From the NCBI GenBank assembly GCA_015680685.1, contig MNCI01008651.1:396120-460119 (forward strand): a stretch of DNA of 64,000 nt, read 5' to 3'. Shown here one piece after another: positions 1-11,281 of this stretch. The notes under the pieces were generated by a model, which was not told the origin of the DNA, did not search any database, and was given only the letters and a program-made list of their open reading frames with translations. The DNA is from Gnetum montanum. Its lineage: Eukaryota > Streptophyta > Gnetopsida > Gnetales > Gnetaceae. Position 1 is the stretch's first letter, and each line of letters starts with the position of its first letter. A program made the translations under genes and the position numbers.

Positions 1-737
1 TTAGATTTTTGGATGAGCAAATAAATGGAACAGTATCCTTAGTCTTACTAATTATTTATGATCTTGGAGTGTTTGATGCCTTGAAATCCTATTATGGCAG
101 ATGATGGATCTTCAAATAGTGTGCTAACATTTCTTGTTTTGTTGTATTTTCATTCTGTTATACTCATTTTGATAGCATATTTTAGTAGTATCAATATTAT
201 AGTTGATAGTGTATGCTCAGAAATAGATTTTCCAATTAGAATTATGTAGCTTTGATCCTACTCATGATGGCTTTAAACCTTAGCCTTAGGATGGGCATGG
301 GTAATGTGTGCTCAAATCTATTAGACCTAGGTAGTTTTCCCTATTGTCATGTGTTATATCTACCAAACATTATTCTTGTTCTTTGTATGTTCTACCACAT
401 TAATATAATACTATTGTTATTAGTAGTTCATATATGAAGGAGAAATAGCTCTCCATTATTCATTTTTATGTTTTACATGTTGTAGACCTTAGGTAAAACT
501 GATGATGAGGCCAAGTCCTATGACCAATGTTTCTTTTGCAGCTAAATCCTTCTATAGATAGCTCTTTTGGTTTCATTGTAGTGGGTCTCCACCCTATAAA
601 ATGAAGCCTCTAAAAGCTCTTTAGCTTGATCTACCAAATTTTTAAATATATATTTTTGAAAGCTACAACATGTTCTTGGCTATTATATTTTGAATAATCA
701 ATGATATACTTCTTAGGTGATAGTTGCATATCCTAAT
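1..737. other. AT-rich intergenic sequence
   Basis: I see no gene here. The 61-codon open frame at 252-437 has no recognisable composition or motif and lies in AT-rich DNA. The stretch ends at the LTR of the Copia-like element. Confidence 0.5.
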
Positions 738-1225
738 TATTAATTTTTGTGATGCTTAAATCATTAAGTTTAAGACAAATAGAAACATTCTGATCATTTT
801 GATAAACAAAGAACATATTAATATTGTAACACATCATGAATGATAAGATAAACATGGTGTTAAGTATTTAAGTTATATTTAATTATTTAAATATATAAAT
901 AGAGATGAATGTCACTATACAATGTTCCTTTGCTTCAATTATGTTTTTCATATACTATGATCAAACCAAAATTAATACATATACATAGGTTAGAAGGAAC
1001 AATCATGTCAATACAACACATAAACACAATAAGTAGTTAAAATCAATTAAGAGACATAAATAATAGAATTACCTATAATAAGTTTTAAGTAACAAGTGTT
1101 ATAACACACCAACACCATAGATGGTATCATACACCATGACAAGTATATATAAATATTCATGGTGTTATAGAGTAGAGACCTTAATTAACATGTTAAGCTT
1201 GCTAGAATACAACAAATCTTTTACA
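738..1225 (-). repeat. E0 3' LTR
   Basis: Diverged direct repeat of 4495-4975. Shared segments include the stretch around TTAGAAGGAACAATCATGT and the end AGAATACA. The start here reads TA where the partner has TG; the end is ACA. Confidence 0.78.
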
Positions 1226-1240
1226 TCACCCCTTATGCTT
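1226..1240 (-). other. E0 polypurine tract
   Basis: On the minus strand the bases before the LTR read CATAAGGGGTGA and then TGTAAAAG. A purine run directly before an LTR start is the expected plus-strand primer. Confidence 0.65.
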
Positions 1241-1849
1241 AACATGGAAATGAATAATGTTACTTATTATCGAAAAAAATAATCCATGACTTTTATAGGT
1301 CAAGTTATAAGAAAAACATCACTTCATTACCAATCTACATGAATTAGAGATTTATAACCATGATCAATGTCTATGGAGCAAAATTCTAAAAGAGAATTTC
1401 TTTTTATACTATGCATTCCATAGTAAGCACCATATAATCCAAGAGAACACAAACCATATCTCTAATTAGTAAAGCTATTATTACAAATATGATATGATGG
1501 TGAGAAACTTTCCTTTTTAAAACTAATGTTGTATATCATTTTGCTCATTTAAATAACTCTTGCAATGAAAGAATAGAATGACTAGAGATAATATGAATAA
1601 TTATCTCCTTCAAAATACATTACAACATTACCAAGTATTTAATCATAGAAAATAAAATACATGCTTGTCAATATAAAGTAAAATAATTAATGTCATCGTC
1701 TAACACAAGAGGTATATAATTAAAAATAGATACAAACAAGGAATTTCAATAACATGAATCATTAGTCAATAAATGATTCTATATTGGCATTCATTAAATT
1801 ATCAAATACACTTAATGATGATTCATCTATAGACTCTAGAGTAGTTTCT

Positions 1850-4010
1850 TTCACCATGGTTTCTTTAGGAATTGCAAGAGGTTCTATGGAAAATGGTCAA
1901 ACCTTTTCAGTTGATTCTTTTAACCCTGGTTAAACAAATTTCTTTTGTTTCTCATTTTTTACTCCAATATACGCTACCAAAATTAATGATGGTAACACAA
2001 TGTTGATAGATGATAGCTTACAACCCTTCTTAGAGGTAAATATTAGAAATTTCTTATAGTTAGCTATGAAATCATCATTGATCACTTATTCCTATAAGCT
2101 TCTCACTTCTTTCCTTTTATACTAAAGATCTCTATTAGCTCATTTGTTTTGTTTGATGAGATCTTTCATTTGGTTCTACATGGAATCAAGCTTTTCTTAT
2201 AGTTTGAAGGCCTTATTTTTCATTGTTAATCTATCTCCCTCAAACTCCATAGTTCTCACCATTTGCTCCTTTAGTTTTTTCATAAGTTCTAACTTTATGC
2301 TTAAGCTCATAATGTTCATTGTCTATTTTAGTATACCTGATTCTTCTAATTACTTCTTAGCAAACTTCAGTATACCTTTTACCTCTCCCTTAAACATAGC
2401 AAATGCTTCATTTTCCTTTTATGTCAAATTAGCATCAAACACGTATTTATTATTCCTTAGCATGACAATTTAAGCCTTGGCTTTAAAATAATAGCCCACC
2501 TTAGTGTAATTCATTATCATTAAATCATACAATAAGTCATTACTTAATAGAAAGCTTGTTGAGATCCTTGTTTACCATACCTCTAATTATTAATAGAAAT
2601 TCATCTTCATTTATGTGTCTAAAGTCTTTTCATATTGCTTTATTATAAAGAGTTTCCTCCATGAGGCCCTTCTCCATAGATTCCTTGAAGAAATTAATAG
2701 TTACCTCTTTGTGGATAATCTTATTTTCAAAACTACAGTATTGCATTACTTCATGCACTATTAATGAGTCAGATAGTCACATTCAAGTTTGCTCCAATTC
2801 TCTGCCTAGACATCAATGAGTTATTTTATTAAAGATAGCTCCATGATAATATGCTCATCATTTAAGAAGGCTTGTAAAAATAACCTGGAAATCAACTCTT
2901 TATTTTTGTTCTTCACTACTATGGTGAATTTCTATAATGCTTGCATTATTGAAAACCTTAAAATATGTGTGGTAGGAGGTACCCATAGAAAAATTGAAGG
3001 GAAAAAAGAAGTATAGTATGAGAGTACCCATCCCTTCATTTCCATTTTCAAGGTTGAAAGCCAATCCACACAAATTCCCTCCTTCATTGTGATATAAAGT
3101 AGACATAACAAAGGCCATGAAATAGCATTTCTCCTATCCTTCATAATTATTCAATAAGTTATTATGTCAGCAAGCTTAGAATATGGAATTTTTATCTTTG
3201 AAATTAAAATTCTCATTGTGGTAGTGGTATAGGCCTTTCCCCACTCTTCTTCATTGATGAAGCACTCCAACAACTAATGCATGGGAAACATTACTTCTTA
3301 GAATACAACATCTATTTTTACCATTTGAAAATAGATATGTAAAAACCTCTTTTAAATTTTGAAAAATCTTCATGTCTATTCTAAGGACCATCATTTGAAG
3401 TGATGGTTAGGTTCTCATTTCTCAAGTCAAAGACTTGGGTCCAAGCCTAGGTATAGTAACTCAAAGAGATTAGGCTTTCATTTGTCTACCAACCCTCCTA
3501 GAACCTTTCCTAGTAGGATGAGTAGTGTGTCTTTGCATGATGATGATTCTCTATGTGTATTTTTCTTTATTAATAAACTAGCTATTATTGTAGGTTCTAA
3601 AAAAATATTGTACCACCACATTATCCTTTAAAACTTTGAACTTTACAAATGGCATAAGGTTAGACCTTTCCAATTCAACATCATGGCCTAGCTCAATCAA
3701 CCATGTGGATAATGTCATATCATAATCATAATATTGAAACTAACCTAAGAGGCTATATATCTAACGTATTTCTCCTTAGAGAGTTGCAAATCAAAACTGC
3801 TTGATTTACTAGCAACAACTTCATAATGAACAATCATTACTAAGTGAAGCTTAATCTTCTTTGTACTGGCTTTATGTGTTGAACTAGAACCTTTACCATG
3901 GGGATTTCCACCATGAACTTTTATTCACAATATTGATGGCAACAATGATAATGTTGAATTATACTAAGCATTCTTGAAAGAGGTTGGAGAGGAGGTTCTT
4001 GCATTATTCT
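1850..4010 (-). pseudogene. Decayed ORF of unknown function inside E0
   Basis: Read on the minus strand from an ATG near 4004, a long frame stays coding-like although broken by stops and shifts. It starts MKNNARTSSPTSF, has a basic Lys/Ser/Thr-rich segment (about 3845-3900), a segment with SRRVGRQMKA (about 3480-3530) and an open part at 2900-3118 (MAFVMSTLYHNEGG). The distal part (about 2150-2480) is rich in Lys, Glu and Arg and could form a coiled coil. I do not recognise a gag zinc knuckle, protease, RT or integrase. Many stops are TAG or TAA at places compatible with CAG, CAA or TGG before C-to-T decay. It could be a divergent gag or an unrelated passenger ORF. Confidence 0.45.
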
Positions 4011-4478
4011 TCATTTCTACAAATAGTTATTTTGAAACTTGCAAAAAAAAAAAATAGGTCTTTATTTGAAATTGTCTTAATTATCTAGAAATTTATTTGT
4101 GCAACTTATTCCAAATCTTGCTCATCATTTTGCATCATGTACAAACTAATCTCAAAGATACATAATGATATTTAGTCTACTTAAAAATCATTACATATTA
4201 TGAAATGATTTATTCTTTTTATTTCATGAGAAAACTAAAGAATTCTAACAACATAATAAATTTAAAAATGCTTTCAATTTAGAAATCATCTACACAAAGA
4301 TAAGTTAGCTTGTAGTAAGCTTGTAAAGATAAAGTTCTTTCAATATGATGAGAGCTCTATGATTTTAGTGCAAATAAAATTTTTACAGTTTGTTTTTATA
4401 CTTGCCTTAGCATGTAATGCACCTAATCACTAAGATATCACATATATATCATGATGTTGGTAAGTTTAATCATCATAA

Positions 4479-4494
4479 CCTAACTCTAAAACCA
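4479..4494 (-). other. E0 primer binding site, tRNA-iMet type
   Basis: The minus-strand sequence TGGTTTTAGAGTTAGG directly follows the LTR end CTCAACA. It resembles TGGTATCAGAGCTAGG, the usual site for initiator tRNA-Met, with C changed to T. It sets the element's direction. Confidence 0.7.
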
Positions 4495-4975
4495 TGTTGA
4501 GTTTTAAGATGTTTAGATCATCAAGTTCAAGCAAACTAGAAACATTTTGATGACTCTAATAAGCAAAGGACACATTAACATTGCAACACATCATGAAGGC
4601 CAATATTGTCATAGTGTTAAGTGTTTAAGTTATACTCAAATTGTTAAATATATAACTAATGATGAATGCCATTATACAATGTTCTTATGTTTCTATTGCA
4701 TTGTCTATATATTATGATCAAACTAGAATCAACACATATATAGGTTAGAAGGAACAATCATGTTGACAAAATGAATAAACATGACAAGTGGTTAGAATTA
4801 ATTAACATAAATAATAGAATTACTTATAATGAGTTTTAACTAACAAGTAGTGTAACTTACTAATAGTGTAGATGATGTTATACACCATGTGAGTGTATAC
4901 AAATATTGATAGTGTTACAAAATATAGACCTCAATTATTATGTTAAGCATGCTAGAATACATTAAATATTTAACA
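4495..4975 (-). repeat. E0 5' LTR
   Basis: Direct-repeat partner of 738-1225, with TG...CA ends (TGTTGAG...TTTAACA). Divergence between the two copies is high, so the insertion is old. Confidence 0.78.
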
Positions 4976-6308
4976 TTTATGGGATGTGGTTAGATCTCAA
5001 GCTTTGCTTTAAGAGTTTGATGTTTTAGCATTTACCTATTCCAGATTTCAATTGTGGTTGACTTTTATAGAGTTCTAATTTATTCTTACACTAAAATTAT
5101 AGTAACAATAACTATGTTTCTTATGTCTAATATTTTGATTAGCAAAGTAATGATATAGAATTTCATGGTTAATTCTTACAAGTTAGTTTCTTGGCCTACC
5201 CTTGTTTTGATGTGAGGTTTGATTTTGGATACTTAAACTCCTTTTCCTATAAATGAATGACATCTTATGATAGTATTGTAGGCCAAGGAACTATGGTCCA
5301 CTCCTACATAAATTTTGTTTTTAAAGTTCCCTAGAATGTTGGCCTCTCTTGGTGGCCACTCCTATTATTCTTCATGTGAAAAGAAAATCCTTTCCTAAGG
5401 GTCCTCATGAATTAAGACTTATGGCTTAATTTGATTATGATGTGTGATTTTTTCTCTCTTAGAGGTGTGGAATTTCTCAGTGCAGTTTTCCCATCTAGTA
5501 TGATTAGATAGACTTGACAATGAATCATTTTGATAGTTATTTCTTTTGCTGAATGCCAGGGCCTACTATTCTTATATATAGATCCCTTAGTTATTAATAA
5601 ATTTTATCTAACCCAATTTTTATAGATATTTCCTTTTCATATTTTTAAATCAGTAACATGGTTCAAACTTCAAATCTAAGTGCTAAAAACGTTTGGAACT
5701 CATAACAAAGATAGGGTGCAGTCACAAGTTTCAAATGCATAAATCCCATATAAGAAAAGATAATGAACTAGTCTTGGTGTACTTGCAATTCTTAAGAAAT
5801 GTGTGATCCATTAAAATCTCTCTTGGTTTCATTACTTCAAATGTACTTTACCAAATGATCCTTTTTGCTCCTTCGATAGTGATCTCCTACCTTTAACTTT
5901 TTAAGAATCTATACCAAAATTTAGTGGCTAGTAGATTGATCCTAAGTATCCTTCAATGTTCTATTGAAATTCATTGATGACCTAGTCCTCCCAATAATTA
6001 TTTGATCACAACTAACATATGAAATTTATGCTTCACATTATAGAATAAAATAAGCAAATTTTAGCCCTTGTCCATATTGGATAATTAGGAGCTAGTGTAC
6101 TGTATGGTGAGATCATTGAAGTAGGGTAAATTTTTCTTGTATTAGCTCCAATGAAGGACATATTAGCACATTTCCTTTGGTTCTTGAAGTTAGCGAGAAT
6201 GATAAGCAAGACCTTGAAATCCATGTCTTCACATAATATAAAGTTATGCAATATGACAATGTTCGCTTGATGACCTTTTGTTAGTGTATATGTTGGATAT
6301 GATGTAGA

Positions 6309-6880
6309 TTGGATGGTTAAGTTACTTTGAGAAGAAATAACATAGGGAGAATCTCTTAAATCCTTTCTTTAATTTGACAGTAACATAATTTCCTAGTGGT
6401 CATTTTTAAGATTTAGTATTCTTGTCATAGCAAGAGTTTAAAATCTAAATTCAATGGTAGATATATGTCCTATGGAAGCTTTCTAAGTGCTTTTCTTTAT
6501 TCACACAGTGAATAATGATGCTTTTCTCATTTCCTATGATATGATGGTTAAATATTATCAAAAAATTTTAGATTCTTGTTCCTTTTTTGTTTTGGATGAT
6601 TAACTTACTTTGAGAAGAAATAACATAGGGAGAATCTATTAAATCCTTTCTTTAATTTGACAATAACATAATTTCCTAGTGGTCATTTTTAAGATTTAGT
6701 ATTCTTAGCATAGCAAGAGTTTAAAATCTAAATTCAATGGTAGAGATATGTCCTATGGAAGCTTTCTAAGTGCTTTCCTTTATTCTAAAATACATGGTGA
6801 ATAATGATTCTTTTCTCATTTCCTATGATATGATGGTTAAATATTATCAACAAATTTTAGATTCTTGCTCCTTTTTTGTT
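6309..6880. repeat. 283-bp tandem duplication
   Basis: Two adjacent copies with a 283-base period: TTACTTTGAG at 6322 recurs at 6605. Both contain AACATAGGGAGAATCT, TAATTTCCTAGTGGTC and CCTATGGAAGCTTTCTAAG, and end in the TTAGATTCTTG(C/T)TCC stretch. The copies differ at few positions, so the duplication is much younger than the surrounding decay. Confidence 0.85.
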
Positions 6881-8404
6881 ATGTACAATTGCCTTGCTTA
6901 TTAGTTTGGGCACATTCTAGGGACAACCCATTGGCCATCCTTAGTTAAATATAACATTTGAGCAATTAAAATATATGTTTAGCATACTTTATATTTTCAT
7001 ATGGTAGCAAATGTTTGAGATGTCTTAGTTGTACCTTGAAGAAGTTTTTCAAGAAACTTTGGCCTTCTTCATTGAAATAGATGTGGGTTTTGGTATGGAC
7101 TCAATTATTCAACACTTCATTAACTATAATGACAAGATTCCTTGGTCTTAAGGTTAGATATGCAACCTAGGGTTCTAGAAAATTTTTGGTTTTCTTGTTG
7201 ATACATTATTCCTATGGAGCATGCTCTTTGAGGTGAGGTCTCATAAGTCCATCATTAGGGCAAAAAACAAATCTTGGTGAACATTCAGATTAATTACAAA
7301 CAAACCATCATCTCATTTATGGTTGTTAAGTATTCATTCAAAGAGTCTTGGTTGGACTTATAAGAGAGGAGCACATTCTCTTATGTAGATATGAGGCTAT
7401 GTAAGAGGACAAGTCTCTTAGACCTAATAAAGGAATAGAGCTAAGGGACATCTTGGTGATGTTGGTCATTTAGATTAGTCTTATTCATTTTTTCACAGAG
7501 TAGGAATCATTTCTTGGTTTTCCCAAGTATTCTTTTCATGTCATGATAGGCCTTGGTTGGAGGAATGTAATAGGTCTTTACAGTTGGTACCTTCCATTGA
7601 GCCTAGCATCATTTAAGATGGGTCACTCCTTGGATTTAACAAAGTTTAAACCTATACAAGAAGTGTACTCTAAAAGCTTATCCTAGGGTCTACTCTAAGG
7701 ACATCACTTCTTTTATGTAGAGAGGATTATCAAAAAGATCTTAGGGTTGGTAGTTTTCATGTTTCCCTCCCATGATTTGTGGAGCATCAAACACTCTAAG
7801 TTGCCCATGTGTGGCACTCAAGTATTAGGAAAACTACTTAGGCTTGGTCATTCTAAGGAACAATGAAGCTCTACCTTATTTTCCCCTCCCTATTTATCTT
7901 ATCATCCCTCCATCTATAGAACTACATTACACTTGATTCTATCATGGTCTTAGATATGTAGGACAACATGGAATAGATAGTTAAAGTGTGGATCCACCTT
8001 GAACCTTGTACCAGATTGTGAGGGGTTTGGATATTAAGCATCCCATGTAGATACATCATCATTGCCTATTAATGATGTCTATAGGGCTTTTTTTTATTTA
8101 CTTGCTTGTCCATATTTGAAGTTATAGATGTTCTCCTAGAGAGATATACATAACTTATGAGGATTCAATGTGTGGCATATTTCCTTCTAGATATCAAAGA
8201 AGACACATTGCTTTCTTGGAGGCATAGTCCTTGGATCTTCTACCCCAAACTCAATAAATCTAAGAAAATTAGATGAAGCAAATAGAGACATTGATGATGG
8301 GTCTAGACTTTATGTATAACATCATATAAATAAAAATATGATATAGCATCCCTAAGACATGTAGCCAACATGAACCTTTTGTAGACCTTTTATAACTTGT
8401 CATT

Positions 8405-8475
8405 ATCCATAAGAATCAAGTTCATAACTTGAAGTTTTCAAATTAAAAGTCTTACAACTAAGCTAACATCCCATT
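8405..8475 (-). repeat. tRNA-derived SINE-like fragment
   Basis: On the minus strand an A-box-like TTAGCTTAGTTGTAAG (8451-8466) is followed by a B-box-like AAGTTATGAACTTGATTC (8413-8430). The latter is close to GGTCATGGGTTCGATTC after C-to-T and G-to-A change. Similar pairs occur at 8881-8944 and 55690-55760. The downstream end cannot be fixed. Confidence 0.45.
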
Positions 8476-8880
8476 TTTAGAGCTAGAATTTTAAAAATTG
8501 TTGACAAAACTTGTTCGTTTTTAACTTTGCTACTATAATATAATCCATTTCTCATGATGAAAATAATTAGCAATTCAATTAGTTAGCTCATTTAATGTTA
8601 CAATATTAAAAATATATATATAATAATTTTTACTAATCATCATTTCATTTGCATCTTCTACATTAAAAATCTATGATGCTACTTTTTATATCTTCATAAT
8701 TTCATGGTACCATTAGGAAGCTTCAATTGAATGTTGCACAAACATTGAAAACTCTAGATTACTTAAGTTTAACTAAAATAAAATTTTTATTTACATCCAC
8801 TAAGATCCTCTAGACTTGTTAGGCCAGTTTTAGAATTCCTTTTATAGAATTTTTTTTACATAAATTAATGTGTCTTACTA

Positions 8881-8944
8881 GAATTAAATTTGTGACTTTA
8901 GTTTTCCAAGCCAAGAATCTTACCAATAAGCTAACACCTCATTG
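8881..8944 (-). repeat. tRNA-derived SINE-like fragment
   Basis: Minus strand: CAATGAGGTGTTAGCTTATT then GGTAAG (A box, 8919-8944), then a decayed B box AAAGTCACAAATTTAATTC (8881-8899). The start CAATGAGGT(G/A)TTA is shared with the plus-strand copy at 55690. Confidence 0.45.
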
Positions 8945-9424
8945 TTAAATAGGTAAGTGACGAAAAAGAAGTCATGTACATAATCCCATTTTTGGGGCCA
9001 AGGCTAGGATGATAATAATAATGATAAATCTCATTCCTACTATGCTAGCTCATATTCTTAGGTCTTATATAGAATTTTACATATCTTCATTTTTTCTAAC
9101 TAGTATCTAACAAATAGCATGTAGGCAATGGGTTGTTAGTTTGAATCACACTTGAATAGCTTTATGATCTATTTTAAGTTTCACCAAAATATTATGCTAG
9201 TTATATATCCCAAAGATACAAAGTCAAAAAGTTTTGGGTTGTTATTGATAGGTGGCTCAAGGTGATTAGCTCATTGCTTTGTTAGCTATATGTCTTAAGC
9301 TATCATTATATTCCTTGATAATCCTTCTAATATATATTGTTAGGTATCTCTCTTGGGATTTACTTATAGTCATTCTTTGGAATTCTAAAGAACAAGAAAA
9401 AAAATTTGAAGTTTGAATACTTCT

Positions 9425-9526
9425 CATCCCCAACGCCTTCCACCCCACACATTCCCATCCATCCCCCACCACCTCCTTCCCTCCATCTCTCTCCTCCTTG
9501 CCCCCACCGCACAACAACCAAAAACA
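9425..9526. repeat. C-rich pyrimidine tract and short ATCT microsatellite nearby
   Basis: About 100 bases are dominated by CCC, CCA and CTCC words, which is striking in this AT-rich region. The complementary strand is G-rich, with several GGG runs. A four-unit ATCT run follows at 9570-9585. The open frames here on both strands are by-products of low complexity. Confidence 0.7.
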
Positions 9527-10189
9527 ATTTAAGATTCCAATATTCTTTTCATTTTATTCCTTTTATTAATCTATCTATCTATCTAACCCTTGCATTTAAA
9601 AATTAATGGAACTTATATGCATCCATGCATTTATTTTCAACACCAATATTTTACTTCATAAAATCAATCATTTATTAGGTTTTTAAAAGTAATTATTTTG
9701 AAAATATATCATTATGTATGGGAGGGAACAAGAAAGGGGAAGTGATATCAAATTTTAAAAGATATTAAAATTTTATTATTTAAAAATAGTCTTGGTAAAA
9801 CATTAAAGCCTTTGTGGTAAATCTATATTTTATAATTTAACTAAAAGATTGAACAATATGATGAAGATTCAAAATCTAGATAATGATCAACTTAGATTCT
9901 TCTAAAGTAATGGGGCGTTGTCAAAACGTCAAACTATTTGACTATATACAACCTCAAAACACATAGATAACATTTAACATGTATATTTTATAATGAGTAT
10001 GGATAATACTACTTAATCTAGATTCAATTAGATATGAAAATGTAATGACTCTTTGCAACTAAGAATAAGAAAATTCAAACTATTTAGAAATTTTCCATAC
10101 CTAAATATTTAAGTATTTAATTCACATATGTTTAGTAACTAATTAGAATTTGTTGCTATTGATATTCTAAGATGTTATCTGTGCAATAT

Positions 10190-11132
10190 TGATGAGCATC
10201 AAAGTGTTACATCAATGAGCCCCTGTTGACATAGCCTCATCGACAGGCCCCTATCAACGAGGCCCCATTTACATGGTGTTGTCAATCAATGGGGCTGCGT
10301 CGATGTAGTGTTTGCTATGTTGACAGGGACTCGTAGATGCAACCCTAGAGCAAAAACTATAAATACAAGCTCCCTACCATGTCTATGGGCATCAAATTCA
10401 TAGTAGTAGCAAAGCTCTTGTAATTTGTCTATTTGAAAGTTAGAATATTTTTCCTGAGTGCCTACAGCAGGAGTCATTAAGTGTATGGATCTTTATTCAA
10501 GCACTATTGTACTTGAACCACACCAATGTGTATGGTAATAAAGATGAACTTCTTGATAAACCTTGCAAAAATATAGATAGCTTAAATGTTTTATTTATGC
10601 ATTGATTGTTTTTATTAAATATATAATCAATTAAGCTAAATTAGAGTTTAATCAATTAACCTAAATAGATTAAGTACATAAGTATGACTGCTTCAAGAAT
10701 AAACATGTATTTTCTTGGCAATCCCAGCAGCATTATTACTTGGTGCACTCAGTAGCATGGCACTTGGTAACCCAACAGTGGATACGTGGGTTTAGGATGT
10801 GTACAGAAAGTAGGATCGAATGCTTATGTTAGAATTAGCTAGAGACCAATTAGCTAGATCGAATTAATCATTAAATTACTTTATCTCTCTCTTCAAGCAC
10901 CAAAGAACATGAAGCATAAAATGACAAAAATCATATGCCTCAATTACACTTAACCATACCTTTGTACTTCACAAGTGTAATTGGAAAGACAATGAACAAC
11001 CTTAGGGCAAGATTCACTTCCTAGAAGACTAGTGCACTAGAAACTATAGAGCCCACAAAATTCAACTAAATCATGCATGAATGCTTTATGATTCGTATGG
11101 TTAGACATAGGGGTACCTTCAACTGCTCATCA
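10190..11132 (+). repeat. E1 5' LTR
   Basis: 943 bp, TG...CA. The first 150 bases hold GC-richer subrepeats of the type GATGAGGCCCC and ATCAATGGGGC, set against AT-rich DNA. The same sequence, with substitutions, is found in two pieces at 22521-22807 and 47892-48536, and a relative at 56588-57432. Confidence 0.95.
10358..10365 (+). promoter_or_regulatory. TATA box of E1 5' LTR
   Basis: TATAAATA in the context AAACTATAAATACAAGCTCCC, about 170 bases into the LTR and after the GC-rich subrepeats. The 3' LTR has it at 22700-22707 and the E5 LTR at 56676-56683. Confidence 0.7.
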
Positions 11133-11133
11133 T

Positions 11134-11152
11134 TGGCACCATTGTTAGGAAT
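11134..11152 (+). other. E1 primer binding site, tRNA-Asp type
   Basis: TGGCACCATTGTTAGGAAT begins two bases after the LTR end. The tRNA-Asp site typical of Athila is TGGCGCCGTTGCCGGGGA; most differences are C-to-T or G-to-A. Confidence 0.8.
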
Positions 11153-11281
11153 TCTATTTGTTGAAACATGTGCTATCTAGGTTTCATGGATATTATTAGT
11201 ATCATTGGATGAACACCAAGGTCAACGTCATTCCCAAATAGCATAACTACAAGAGCACACTAATATTTTATTATTTGCAAA

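Larger units (their letters stand above)
738..4975 (-). mobile_element. E0: Copia-like LTR retrotransposon, probably non-autonomous
   Basis: Two diverged direct repeats of about 485 bp bound a 3.3-kb interior. Next to the right repeat, on the minus strand, is a primer site starting TGGTTTTAGAGTTAGG. It is a decayed form of the TGGTATCAGAGC initiator-tRNA-Met site common in plant Copia elements. Next to the left repeat, on the minus strand, is a purine run AAGGGGTGA, the polypurine tract. These signs agree that the element reads on the minus strand. The flanks (CTAAT left, TTTAT right) match at only three of five bases, so the target duplication is weak. I find no RT, RNase H or integrase motif inside, and the interior is too short for full gag-pol. 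The superfamily rests on the primer site alone. Confidence 0.75.
4976..10189. other. Intergenic, AT-rich, old repeat debris
   Basis: No host gene is supported. The stretch holds a 283-bp tandem duplication (6309-6880), two tRNA-derived SINE-like pieces (8405-8475, 8881-8944), a C-rich pyrimidine tract (9425-9526) and a short ATCT run. Between about 7440 and 8470 a plus-strand frame is loosely open, with stops mainly at TAG/TAA, and may be an old element ORF, but I could not match it to a family. Short ORFs such as 6033-6251 on the minus strand carry no motif. Confidence 0.5.

Noticed and set aside
9266-9606. Opposed Pro-rich and Gly/Glu-rich frames near 9400-9520
   Set aside because: Both arise from the C-rich tract, a composition effect.
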